64,000 nt of DNA, from contig CAVNZM010000004.1 in NCBI GenBank assembly GCA_963693365.1, positions 3,968,001-4,032,000 on the forward strand, read 5' to 3'. The translations under genes were made by a program, and so were the position numbers. How positions within the stretch are numbered: position 1 is the first letter of the stretch; each line of letters starts with the position of its first letter. The DNA comes from Amoebidium appalachense. Lineage: Eukaryota > Ichthyosporea. Below the pieces are notes generated by a model. It did no database searches. It had not been told where the DNA came from and worked only from the letters and a program-made list of their open reading frames with translations. Positions 29,567 to 41,504 of this stretch are shown piece by piece.

Positions 29567-30276
29567 ACACCCACCCACACCCAAACCTGCCCTATTTCCC
29601 TCCCATCCGTCCATTCCCCCTCCGCCTCCCCCCCCCCCCCCCCCCCCCCCCCCCGACGTGGGCCCCCCTGAGGATGGGCTCTGCTTATTATGCATACTCT
29701 TTATGTATGGCTTGCATTCTGCATCGTGTTATCCGTTTGTTCTTGTGTACTTCGTACTTTTTGACGCATTCAAACCCCCCCCCCCCCCCCCCCCATACAC
29801 ACACACACACATGCGCACACACACACACACACACACAGAATGGAGGAGCAAGCAGCACAGGCCCCCACCCTCCAAGAAACTGAAGCCGAAATGGCTGCCG
29901 ACAAACCCCTTCCCCCGTTCGACCTCTCAGCCACCGACCCTGAGGATGTGTTCCCCTACAGCGGCCTAATCTCTGAGCTCGAACACGAGGCTCTAAAGTT
30001 CGTTTACCCCCCCCCCCCCCCCCCCCCCCCCCCCTCTCCCCCACCCCTTTTCCCCGGCAACATACACACACACACACACACACACAAGAACATACACCCA
30101 CACCCACACACGCACGCACACATGCGTGTGTGCGCGCACACACACACACACAAATACACGAGCATAAGCACACACACACACACACACACACCATACCTAC
30201 AGGTGCATGCCCCCTTTTTGCACATCTACATCGTGTTGTCGGCCGTAACTGTGTACTCTGTTATCATTCTAGACCC

Positions 30277-30308
<32 letters not shown>

Positions 30309-30570
30309 ACCACCACCACCACCACCACCACCACCACCACCCACCTTCCCCCTTGTTGCCTTGAAGCAAAGGATAGGCGCTGGGAACTAACGGGAAAGCA
30401 GAAAGAGTCGAAACTCATCCTTATGCGGATGCATAGGAGCCCCTTTTGATGATGGGCTCTACTCCATTTTCTGCTTGCGCTGGTTGTGGTTTCTTCTTTG
30501 TGCTTTTTCGTTTCTGTGGTTGTGAACGACTTAGCTGACGCGTTTGCATCCCATAGTCTCATTTCCAAAC

Positions 30571-30611
<41 letters not shown>

Positions 30612-30804
30612 TTCTCCCTCCCCTCCCCACCCCCGTATTTCTGCATTCTCCCACTCTCTGCTGAGTGGTGGTGAGCATTGTGAGCTCCTACAAAGACTTT
30701 TTTCTGACCTTCCCCCCTCCCCTGCCCCTACTCCCGTCTACCCCAACTCAAGCACACACACACACACAAAGAGGTATACACACGCACGGACACAATATGA
30801 CAGA

Positions 30805-30847
<43 letters not shown>

Positions 30848-31085
30848 ACGCACACACATGCACATACACACACACACACGTACACGTACACACACCTACA
30901 CACGTACACACACGTACACGTACACACACGTACACACACACACGTACACAGGCAGGGGGCGAAGATGCTCTCTTCAGCCAAGACCGACACCATTAGCAAC
31001 TGGCGGGCCAAAGGCACCTACGGCCATTTTATTATTTCTCACTTGGCCTCCCTGCCACGGGACAACCCAGCAAAGAAGAACAAGG

Positions 31086-31137
<52 letters not shown>

Positions 31138-31220
31138 CTGCATACAGCCATACACACATGCACACACACAAGACGGACACACACACATGCTTCCACATGT
31201 AGACGTGCACGCGCGCACAC

Positions 31221-31279
<59 letters not shown>

Positions 31280-31494
31280 TTCCACATTTAGACGTGCACG
31301 CGCACACACACACAACACACACACATAACACTGCCACATCCAGACGTGCACCTGCGCAGTGACACATGCACACAGGCGCACACACAACACGCCTGCAAGC
31401 ACTCGCGCAGACACGACGCGCACAAGTGCGCACACCTACACCAAAGCACACACACACAGAGAGAGAGTGTGTGTGTGGGTGTGGGTGTGGGTGT

Positions 31495-31540
<46 letters not shown>

Positions 31541-31621
31541 GAGGGAGAGTGAGAACAACAAAATTCCTCCCTGTCACTCCTCTCTTATCTCTCTCTCTCT
31601 CTCCCTCTCTCTCCCTCTCTC

Positions 31622-31659
<38 letters not shown>

Positions 31660-32225
31660 ACCTTCTGTCTCTTTTCTCTCTCTCTCTCTCGCCCTCTCTC
31701 ACACTCCCCCCCTCCCCCCCTCTCTCAATCAGATGAAGGGATTTTTCCTGGTAGTGATTTGTCCCTCGTAGTGTGTTTTGCACGTTCTAACATGCCCCCC
31801 CCCCCCCCCCCCCCTCCCCCCCTCCCCCCCCTCCCATTCCACTCCCCCTCCCACCCCCCATCTTCTCCTCTAAAAAAAACACACACACACACACTTCCAC
31901 ACACGTACACACACACACACACACACGTACACGTACACAGATGGCCCGGTCGCTGCTGTACATCCACCACCTCTTGACGTTCATCAAGTGCTCACGGCCA
32001 CACATCAACCCCGAGGATCCCCGTCTCCAGGACATCCCAGAGCCCGTCTTCAACAAATTCCTTGCAACATTTGCCGCATTGGAAAAGGCATGTCTACCCC
32101 CCTCCCCCCCCCCCCCCCCCCCCCCAACACACACACACACGCACACACGCCACCTATCCCACCTTTTCCGCTGAGGACATCATCGCCTGCCTGCCCGAAT
32201 CCCTGCCTGCCTGCATGCCTCCCTT

Positions 32226-32259
<34 letters not shown>

Positions 32260-32364
32260 AGGCAGATGCTCCGACAGATGCCTCTTTCTTGTTTAATGCT
32301 CTGCCTATCGCTCTACACCTCCTCCTCCTTCCCCCCCTCCCCCCAATTTATGTATGTATATAAT

Positions 32365-32400
<36 letters not shown>

Positions 32401-32903
32401 TCCCCCCCCCCCCCCAATCTACTCCACTGGAGTCCAACTTCCTCTTAATGCTTTCTAACACCTCACCCCCTCTCCCTGTCTCCCTCCCTCCTGCCTTCTT
32501 TCCCTCGTTCCCTTGCTTCTCTGTCCTTCCCTCACTTTCTCTCTCTCTCTCTTTTTCCGTCCCCCCCTCCTCTCTCCCTCCCTCTCTCTCCTTCCCCTCC
32601 CCTTCTCCCTTTGTTTCCCGACCCCAACCCTCCCACCCCCAATCCTCATTCTGACGTGCATTTCGATTTTGCCGGTTACGTGTAGAAAGTACATTGGTTG
32701 TGTTTCTATTTATGTAGCTGTGTATTTTCCTTGCATACGCACCTGAAGGTGGATACTCAAGTACATGGATGGTTTAGTGATGCCGGTGCTGATTTTTGCC
32801 CCCCCCCCCCCCCCTCTCCCCCCCCTCCGGGGCCCTAAGCCAACCAACCATCATCACGATACCACTACACCAGCCAATGCGTACACACAGCGAGCAGCAC
32901 ACA

Positions 32904-32969
<66 letters not shown>

Positions 32970-33386
32970 CACACGCACACGTACACACGCACACGTACAC
33001 GTACACACGTGCAGAATAAGGATGGCCAGGAGGTGTACATGGTTGAGCCCCGGCAGAGACAAAGGGCACAGACCTATTGCATTGCTCTAGCCCTACACAT
33101 CGACGACTTCACGTTCGACTACACCCCCTTCATCCAGGACATGAAGTACCCCCCCCCCCCCCTCTCTCTCTCTCTCCCTCCCCTCTGCCTCCCCCCCCCC
33201 CTCCCCCCTCCCCCCCTCCCCCCCTTTCGTGGTGGAGAATAGGCGCTACTTATTAAAACATTCTTTGTCTGTGCTCTTAGAATTTTGATCTGCTTTGCAA
33301 ACTTCCATTGTGTTGTCTGTCGTGAATGTGCACTTCGTACTCTATCATGCATCCCCCCCCCCCCCCCCCCCCCCCCCCCTGGACAC

Positions 33387-33435
<49 letters not shown>

Positions 33436-33442
33436 GCGCACA

Positions 33443-33474
<32 letters not shown>

Positions 33475-33485
33475 GACAGCGCACA

Positions 33486-33517
<32 letters not shown>

Positions 33518-33528
33518 GACAGCGCACA

Positions 33529-33617
<89 letters not shown>

Positions 33618-34123
33618 CAACCTCCATCACTGGAGCCTCCTGGTGTTAAGCTTCATTCACATATCTTCTCCCTGCATGTTTCGGCCACGTGTTTTGTGTT
33701 TCTGCTTTTATGGTTTCGTTGTCTGTCGTTTCTTGGTTTTAGGGTTTTAGGGTTTCTATTGTGACCCATATACCCCCACTTTCCTCCATATCTCCAGCCC
33801 CCTAACGCATGCACCCCCTGCCCCCCCCCCCACCCCCACCCCCCCTCCCCCCGGCCTTTCCCACTGCCCTTGCCTGCATAAGCAACCCTGCTCGTCTCTG
33901 ATCAAGACGGGTGACCTACCCATGTTCAAGTGAAACAGTATCTGAGTTGGGTTTCGTTAACGAGGTGAATTGGTCGAAACTCGGGTACTATGGATGACGT
34001 GGCCCCCCCCTGAGGATGGGCTCTGCTTATTATGCATACTCTTTATGTATGGCTTGCATTCTGCATCGTGTTATCCGTTTGTTCTTGTGTACTTCGTACT
34101 TTTTGACGCATTCAAACCCACCC

Positions 34124-34154
<31 letters not shown>

Positions 34155-34181
34155 ATAAATAAATAAATAAATAAATAAAAA

Positions 34182-34224
<43 letters not shown>

Positions 34225-34444
34225 TTCCCTTAACCTATTTTATCGTTCCCAGCTATATTTGTCTCCTCTCATCTATTGTTAGCTAATTTGTTTAATCATG
34301 TTTTTTCTTCCCCCGTACAGGATGTCTGCGCCAGAGCTCAAGCGTGTGCTCCAATCAATGGGCCTCAAGTTGTCTGGCAACAATGCAAAGCTGGTTACCC
34401 CTGTAACGTTTGCAAAGATCGATCTCAAGAGAATTGGGAAATAA
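25432..34444 (+). CDS. POLR1E: RNA polymerase I subunit A49 / PAF53 (POLR1E)
   Basis: Pol I-specific subunit; the A49/A34.5 pair binds the polymerase lobe and aids initiation and elongation on rDNA in the nucleolus. Exons: 25432-25587, 27221-27391, 28436-28647, 29839 to about 29997, 30952-31084, 31941-32087, 33015-33145, 34321-34444 (TAA). Their sum is 1233 nt, giving 410 residues; yeast A49 and human PAF53 are of similar length. Matches to PAF53 in order: the N-terminal dimerisation domain with [56 protein letters not shown]; then the tandem winged-helix domain with [21 protein letters not shown] and [14 protein letters not shown]. The start ATG is chosen because MSKYTLKYS leads into the PAF53-like FPNG segment. 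Intron 6 uses a GC donor. At intron 4 an alternative acceptor, 30956, with donor 30002, is equally in phase. Confidence 0.93.
25798..26500. repeat. Poly-C then G-rich low-complexity, POLR1E intron 1
   Basis: C runs at 25802-25822, 25868-25894 and near 26146-26165, then a TGGG-rich stretch (26260-26340) and G runs (26360-26375, 26446-26479). No coding exon is needed here, since exon 1 and exon 2 join in phase 0. Confidence 0.8.
27440..27655 (+). repeat. Two extra degenerate copies of POLR1E exon 2 inside intron 2
   Basis: Exon 2 ends at 27391 with ..GACAACTTTGCACTCAAGCAG|GTAGGT. The block encoding [19 protein letters not shown] recurs at 27463-27520 and again at about 27596-27653. The donors are changed: AAGCAG|ATAGGT in copy 2 and AGGCAG|TTAGGC in copy 3. 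The spacing between copy ends is 129 and 133 bp. Each copy also includes the AT-rich intron part that follows. Confidence 0.92.
28254..28345 (+). mobile_element. SINE-like repeat, diverged 3' half
   Basis: Shares CATTGTGTTGTCCGTCATGA, GTGTACTTCGAACTCTGT and a CACATTCTAACC end with the family body. It runs directly into C-rich sequence and then poly-C (28383-28417). In POLR1E intron 2. Confidence 0.6.
29655..29776 (+). mobile_element. SINE-like repeat, intact body
   Basis: Begins GACGTGGGCCCCCCTGAGGA and ends GACGCATTCAAACC, followed by a C run (29774-29794). Differs by only a few bases from the 34.0 kb copy. In POLR1E intron 3. Confidence 0.9.
30842..30951. repeat. CA/CGTACA compound repeat ending in a 3' splice site
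   Basis: Alternating ACAC and ACGTACAC units that end in CACAG at 30951, directly before POLR1E exon 5. The same CGTACA variant abuts exon 6 (31940) and exon 7 (33014), which suggests a related repeat type across the introns of this gene. Confidence 0.85.
31500..31740. repeat. (GT)n, (CT)n and poly-C block, POLR1E intron 5
   Basis: (GT)n at 31498-31537, CT-rich sequence to 31622, poly-C at 31623-31659, then CT-rich again. No coding stretch was seen. Confidence 0.85.
33283..33352 (+). mobile_element. SINE-like repeat, diverged 3' half
   Basis: TCCATTGTGTTGTCTGTCGT and GCACTTCGTACTCTATCATGC match the body of the family; poly-C starts at 33354. In POLR1E intron 7. Confidence 0.6.
33415..33616. 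repeat. (CA)n with three CAGACAGCGCACACA interruptions
   Basis: A CA tract is broken at 33430, 33472 and 33516 by the same ACAGACAGCGCACACACATA motif, about 42 bp apart. A higher-order unit has therefore duplicated within the microsatellite. The tract continues as pure CA to about 33616. Confidence 0.85.
33868..34120 (+). mobile_element. SINE-like repeat, fullest plus-strand copy
   Basis: Homologous to the 62.5-62.75 kb copy along its whole length. From 5' to 3': a CCTGCATAAGCAACCCTG start, GATCAAGAC (33900-33908, fits a Pol III B-box GWTCRANNC), TATCTGAGTTGG (33939-33950, A-box-like), GGTCGAAAC (33972-33980, B-box-like), a short C run, the conserved body from GAGGATGGGCTC, and a 3' end GACGCATTCAAACCC. 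A poly-C then A-rich (AAAT)n tail follows. In the last POLR1E intron. The Pol III reading is inference. Confidence 0.85.
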
Positions 34445-34973
34445 TCGAGATTCGTGAAGTGTTTTTGAGATTATTGACGTTATTGGCATTTATTGCACTG
34501 TTTCTGAAAAATTATCGGTGCTTTTGTAAGTGTAATAGCTTTCGGTTTGTACATTATCGATGTAGGTAGAAAGAGCTGTGGCAAAGAGATATCTCGGATT
34601 GTGTTCATAGATATATCGCTAACAGGATTTTGCAATCACAAATGATTTACAATATATTCAAAACGTAGTTGAAATAAATCTTTCACTTGCCTGGGCTGTG
34701 TACTGTGTGCACCAGTGGCACATTCCTTCTAGCATATTGGTAACGGACAGATTGTGTTTTCCTTTTTGTGTGCGTGTTTCCGTGGATCACCCGACCACCT
34801 CATGTTTTGTGGGGTATTTTGCATCGAGTTTAAGCACTGTGCGCTATATTCGGTCATTAGAAGTGATGTAAATACACGAGTGAGACAAGGGAAGAATGGG
34901 GATGCGTGCAGTGGATATGTGTGTGCGTTTTGGATCTCGTTTGTGCTTCGTGTGTGTGTGTGTTGGTGCTGGT

Positions 34974-35020
<47 letters not shown>

Positions 35021-35036
35021 GTGCGTGCGTGCGTGC

Positions 35037-35076
<40 letters not shown>

Positions 35077-35261
35077 CACAGTGTGTGCGCGTGTGTGTGT
35101 GTGTGTGCCACAGTGTGTGTGTGTGTGTGCGCGTGTGTGTGTGTGTGTGTGTGTGTGCGTGTGTGTATGTATTGGTGGTGGTGGTGGTGATGGTTTTGGG
35201 GTGTGTGCCACAGTGTGTGCGTGTGTGTGTGCGTGTGTGTGTGTGTGTGTGTGTGCCACAG

Positions 35262-35332
<71 letters not shown>

Positions 35333-35403
35333 ATGTGTGTGTGTGTATTGGTGGTGGTGGTGGTGATGGTTATGGGGTGTGTGCCACAGTGTGTGCGTGT
35401 GTG

Positions 35404-35440
<37 letters not shown>

Positions 35441-35449
35441 CACAGTGTG

Positions 35450-35487
<38 letters not shown>

Positions 35488-35521
35488 CACAGTGTGTGTG
35501 TGTGTGTGTGTGTGTGTGCCA

Positions 35522-35563
<42 letters not shown>

Positions 35564-35630
35564 GCCAGTGTATGTATTGGTGGTGGTGGTGGTGATGGTT
35601 TTGGGGTGTGTGCCACAGTGTGTGCGTGTG

Positions 35631-35664
<34 letters not shown>

Positions 35665-35747
35665 CCACAGTGTGTGCGTGTGTGTGTGCGTGTGTATGTG
35701 TGTGTGTGTGTGTGTGTGTGCCACAGTGTGTGCGTGTGTGTGAGCGT

Positions 35748-35778
<31 letters not shown>

Positions 35779-35781
35779 CCA

Positions 35782-35837
<56 letters not shown>

Positions 35838-37296
35838 GCCACAGTGTGTGTGTGTGTGTGTGTGTGACTGTCACAGTGTGTGTTAGTGGTGGTGGTAATG
35901 TGTGTATGACGGTTTGTGTTTTCATGCGTGCTGTGTGTGGTGGTGGCGGTTAATTTGGGGGGGGGGGGGGGGGGGGGGATACTGCAACTTATCGTACGGG
36001 TTGCTGAGTAAATACGTACACGTGTATGCCTATTTAATTTATTAAGATGGCCGCACGTACACCGGCATGTATATGCACAATTGATTGGTGCGTCAGATAA
36101 AGACACACCAATACGTACAGTGCTCGAGCAGAGTACTGTTTAGACTGCACAAATGGAAAACGACATCCCCTTCAGTTTAAAAGGCTCTATAAAGGTTTTA
36201 GGTGCCCGCTCACAGTTCGAGCGGTGCCCCCCCCCCCCTCCCCCCCCCCCCCCCCCCCCCGCGCCCCGCCCCCCGCCCCCCCCCCCCCCCCCCCCCCAAA
36301 AAATAAATAAATAAATGAATAAATAAATTTAAAAATAGATAAATAAATAAAAAATAGAAACAAAAACAAAAACAAAAACAAAAACAAAACACCCCGACAC
36401 CACCACCGCCACTAGCTATTACCGAGTGCTCCCTACCCACCCACCCTTGGCCAATGGCCAAGAAAAAACACTGGTTCTCACGACGGAAGTCACCTCGCAC
36501 CTGATTGGTACAGTGTCACGTTCAAATGACGTAAAATCAGGGCGGACGATTCGATGCACGAGCGACATAAAGAGGCCGACAGGCTCTATAGCAAGGGGTC
36601 TGGGGGCCTGCCACCCCCCCCCCATTTAGAGCACAGAGACACAGAACAACTGCTGTGTTTTTAAAACTTTAGCGTTTTATGTGAGCGATCTCCTTATACC
36701 TAGGGGCTTCGAAGTACGTACCGATCTCAAAAGAAAAAAAAAGGACGCCACCCAAAAAAGAAACCCAACCAAATTTAAAAAAGAAAAATCAATCTTTTAA
36801 CATCCTTCCATGCAGTATCTGTATGTTTCATACCGTAGCGGTTTATACCACTTCCAACCAAATGCCTATTCGTTCGCGTCTTATGCACCCTATTTATATC
36901 CAAACCACTTGCACAAACTACATGCTCACCTACAAGATCGTTACAACTATCATACCCCCCTAGCCTAAACCATATTATATACTCACACTCATATACACAC
37001 AGTGACAAACCACCCATACAATGGATGATCCAGCTATCGTTCAACCCCCTCTTCCGTCCTCTGGCCGTATCCACGAAATACAAGTGCTACTATTGCGACC
37101 TTCATAATCCGGTACACACTGCACAACCCCTCCCCACATTCCCCTCAAACATCCAAACACACGGAATCAATACTACCCAAATGGGCCGCCGACAAAGAGA
37201 CGGGGGGGGGTAATATATCATATGTCGGCTTTATAACATTTAGCACATGCACAACGTGGCATATCACACAGCGCACAGGTACATTTAACCCCCATC
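34445..37296. other. Convergent intergenic region, POLR1E and RhoGAP-like gene
   Basis: The two genes end facing each other. Unique sequence at 34445-34940, a 0.9-kb TG-rich array (separate entry), a G run at 35957-35978, poly-C at 36227-36297 with an AAAT-rich flank, then unique sequence to 37296. No coding stretch recognised. Confidence 0.6.
34965..35895. repeat. TG array with CCACAG interruptions and higher-order units
   Basis: (TG)n is broken about a dozen times by the same GTGCCACAGTGTG motif. Three times (near 35168, 35346, 35575) it carries the longer insert TATTGGTGGTGGTGGTGGTG followed by ATGGTTTTGGGG. The spacing of about 178 and 229 bp indicates a higher-order unit that itself duplicated. 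Confidence 0.9.
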
Positions 37297-37588
37297 CTAC
37301 TGAGCCAACGTATCGACACTAAAGTCTATCAGAGCCTGGCTCCTTCTTTTGAGTTCCATCAGCTTCTCTCTTCCCGCAGCCAATTCCCTTTCCAGCTGCC
37401 TGCACTGTTCCAGCGTCGACTCCTTAATGTCTCGCTCGTGCCTTAGCCGGGCCAGCAATAGGGCCACTTCACGGACTTGACCCGAATCGAAACGGGGCTT
37501 TGGCTCGGATACGGTGTCGGAGTCGACCTGTGTGAAGTAAAAACGTTTCAGTGTAAGAGAGATGATGTGCATAACCATTGAACAAACC

Positions 37589-37619
<31 letters not shown>

Positions 37620-37671
37620 ACACACACACAAACCCTCCCCCCCCCCCCTCCCCACCCCCCAAAACACACAC

Positions 37672-37734
<63 letters not shown>

Positions 37735-37963
37735 AAAAAACACAACAAACCAACACTTGCATCCAACAGAGCCCAAACCCCGCAACCTCCCTTAGAAAAG
37801 AAAGACAAAAAAGAAAAGAAAAGCAATGGGGAAAAAGCCACCACCACCACTCCGCCGCTTTCACACAAAGCTCACAGGAAGCACGTCAATATTTGGAATG
37901 TACAAAGCCAGGCACACACATAACTGATGTGCACAATCGGATGAATAGAGATCGAGCGTAGGT

Positions 37964-38015
<52 letters not shown>

Positions 38016-38713
38016 ATACACACACGCACAAAGGGAAACACATTCAAGCACACATGCATGAGTGTGGGCGTACACACACACACACAACACACACACACAC
38101 ACACACAACACACACACACACACACAATACACCAATCCATCCGCCCGCCCGCCCACCCACCCACCCACGCCCACACCCACACCCACACCCACACCCACAC
38201 CAGCAACAAACACACTCACCGTCTCCACACGATCCCCGGAATCCTCCTCATTGCCTTCCTTCTCTCCCACCACTTCCTCCCCATCTTCCACTTCAATATT
38301 TCCTTTTATAGATTCATGGCTCGCAGGACTCTCCCCTACAGTATCATCTACATCGTCTCCATTTTCCTTATTGGGAACTATCTCCACCACGTCTTCTACC
38401 CGACCGTCTTCCTCTGATTTCTGTCCCCTCTCTACAACAATTGGCTCAGAGATTTCCGGTTCAGGGATCGTCTCTCTTACGGACTCCTCCGATTCGGTAA
38501 TTTGCGATTCGGATGCGGATGCATTCTCGGATGCTGATTGGTTCAAGTCCGTCGTGCCTGCATTTTGATTGGATGATTCGTCGGAGGAAATGGGATGCGT
38601 TTGTGGCTCCTCTGATTGTTGGTCTTCTTCTTCCTCTTCACCGGGCCATGCGTATATTTGAACGCCTGCTACAATCTGTGTGTGTGTGTGTGTGTGTGTT
38701 GTGTGTATGTGTA

Positions 38714-38752
<39 letters not shown>

Positions 38753-38860
38753 GTGTGTGTGTGTGTGAGTAAGTGAGTGCGTGTGTGAGTGGGTGCATGT
38801 GTGCGTGTGTGCGTGTGTATGTGCGTGTTTGTGCGTGTGTATTTGTGTCTAAGTGAATGT

Positions 38861-38894
<34 letters not shown>

Positions 38895-39949
38895 CAGTGT
38901 GTGTGTGTGTGCATGCGTGTGTGTGCGTGTGTGTGTGTGTTTGAGTGCGTGTGCGCGCGCGTATCGTAGTTAGTCAAGGTGCTACATGGTATCTGGTACA
39001 AGAACATGCAAACATGTATGTGCCAACATCAGCACTAATATTTTTAGTAAATCAAATGTACTCGCAACGAAAAAACCCAAAGCATCAGAAATGCTCAACC
39101 GTCGCAGTAAGAACTGTAGATGTGCTATCGTCTATGTATTTGAGTGTATATGTATCCCGGATGTCTGCCAGTACAAACGCTCATGAAACGCCCGTGTAGG
39201 TGTGAGTCCTTGACCTCGTGACCGTAACCCAATAATCTTCATTAAGTACACACACGCCTGAAGCTATGATCATAGTCTTAACCCTTAACCCACACCCGGC
39301 TTACGTAGCCTCCCAATCGTCTTTGTGCCCCCCCTGCCCCCTCCACCATCCCCACCATCCCCACCATCCCTCCCCCGGCCGAACATGTAGACTGATGCTG
39401 AGGAGCACAAACTCTGTTTGTTTATTGTTGGTTGGGTGGCTGGCTTGTGCCGATAGGACAGTTTTCCCTAACTCCCGTGTCTTCTTTGTGTTTGTGTGTG
39501 TGTGTGTGTGTGTGTATGTGTGTGTGTGTGTGTGCGCGCGCGCGCGCGCGCGTGTGGTTGTCTGTGTGTGTGTGTGCATGTGCGCGCGCGCGCGCATGTG
39601 TGTGTGTGCACGCGTGCACATTCGTATGGGTAGGTGGCAGTGGGAAAAGGTGAAGGGGGGGGGGGGGGGGGGGGGGGGGGGAGGGCACGTACAGCCACGT
39701 GGTTGCAGGGGACTAGACCGCTACCCGATATGGTCTCCCCCATATACCAGTCCCCACTGTGCATGATGTGGGTTAGCATAAAGGGGGAGAGGGGGGTTTT
39801 TTTTGGGGGGGGGGGGAGGGGGGGGGGGGGGAGGGGGGAGGGGGCGGGAAGGGGGGAAGGGGGGGGGGGGGATTGGAATGCGTTATAACAGACAAGTATG
39901 CAGGTTGCAAACCACACACAGAGTATGCATAGGAAGCAGAGAGGGAGGG

Positions 39950-39987
<38 letters not shown>

Positions 39988-40236
39988 TGAGCAATCACGC
40001 ACATCACCGAGGTTCTAGATAGCAGACACATCCTGACTCTTTAGGGAGATTGAGGGGGAGCGGGGGAGGGGGAGGCGGGGAGGGGGGAGGGAGGGGGGGG
40101 GGGGGGGGAAAGGCCACAGAACATAATGCGACGAGTGTTGCAGACCCAATAAAAAGGCACTTGAAGGTGATGGTGGTGCATGCGCCTGTGATGGCAACGA
40201 ACACGTGGAGAAACTTTGAACATAGGCAGGGTTTAA

Positions 40237-40275
<39 letters not shown>

Positions 40276-40644
40276 GTGGTACACGGTGCGATCGCAAAAG
40301 TTATGAGTATAACATGAAGTGAACACGAGGGGGAGAGAACACACACAAGGAAAAAGCAATCGGTAGCAATAGATATATGTATATATACCCCAGGCAGGCG
40401 GGCGGGCGGGGAGAGGAGGGGGGGGGGGGGGGGGTTGAATGCGTCATAAAGTACGAAGTACACAAGAATAAACGGATAACACGATGCAGAATGCAAGCCA
40501 TACATAAAGAGTATGCATAATAAGCAGAGCCCATCCTCAGGAGGGGGGGGGGGGGAGAACCCATTATAGAGCGCTAATTAATCAAATATTCATGGGGGAC
40601 AATACAATGCAGACTCCCCCCCCCCCCACACACACACACACACC

Positions 40645-40675
<31 letters not shown>

Positions 40676-41473
40676 AAAAGAAAAAAAAAAGGAGCACGTG
40701 TGTGTGCGCGCGCACACAGTATGCATCATAAATAGATCTTTTTTTTTTGGGGGGGGGGGGGGGGGGTTGGCACCTGTCGCTGGTCAGGAAGATGACATCA
40801 TTCACGTTTATGGTCAGTTCGTCATCGGCCTGGCTCTGCCACACGTGGGTGGCACGTGCTACGGCTAGAATGCGGCTCGGTGGGTCTGCCTGCACGCAGT
40901 AATTTTTAAGGTCAGAGAGGAATCATGCACACAGTGATGCTAAAGGTCAGAGAGGAATGCATGCACACAGTGATGCTGAAGGTCAGAGAGGAATGCATGC
41001 ACACAGTGATGCTAAAGGTCAGAGAGGAATGCATGCACACAGTGATGCTAAAGGTCAGAAGGAATACATGCACACAGTGGTTACAAGGTCAGAGAGAAAT
41101 GCATGCACACAGTGATTTACAAGGTTAGACAGAAATGGATGCACACAGGTTGGGGGGGGGGAGAAAGAAACGACGGAGGGGGAAAGTAAAGCCAAAGACC
41201 GCCAATTAGGAGTGTGGGGTTGGGGTTGGTGGTGCTGGTGGTGGATCCGGACAGAAAAATCAGAGGGAGAGCAGAGTGGGTAAGCACATACACATGGCAA
41301 CATAAAAACTAGTATGGACAAAAAGAGGGACTCGTGTGTGTGCAGTTGTGTTTGCTAGTGACTAGGGAAGGGCGGATGGGTGGGTGGGTGGGTGGGTGGG
41401 TGGGGAGAGGGGAGGGTCCGGGGGGAAAGGGGGGGAGGGGGCATTTGGGGGAGAAGGGACGAGGGGAGGGGGT

Positions 41474-41504
<31 letters not shown>

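Noticed and set aside
33735-33756. TTTTAGGG-like tandem, possible interstitial telomere repeat
   Set aside because: Only two to three imperfect units, too few to claim.
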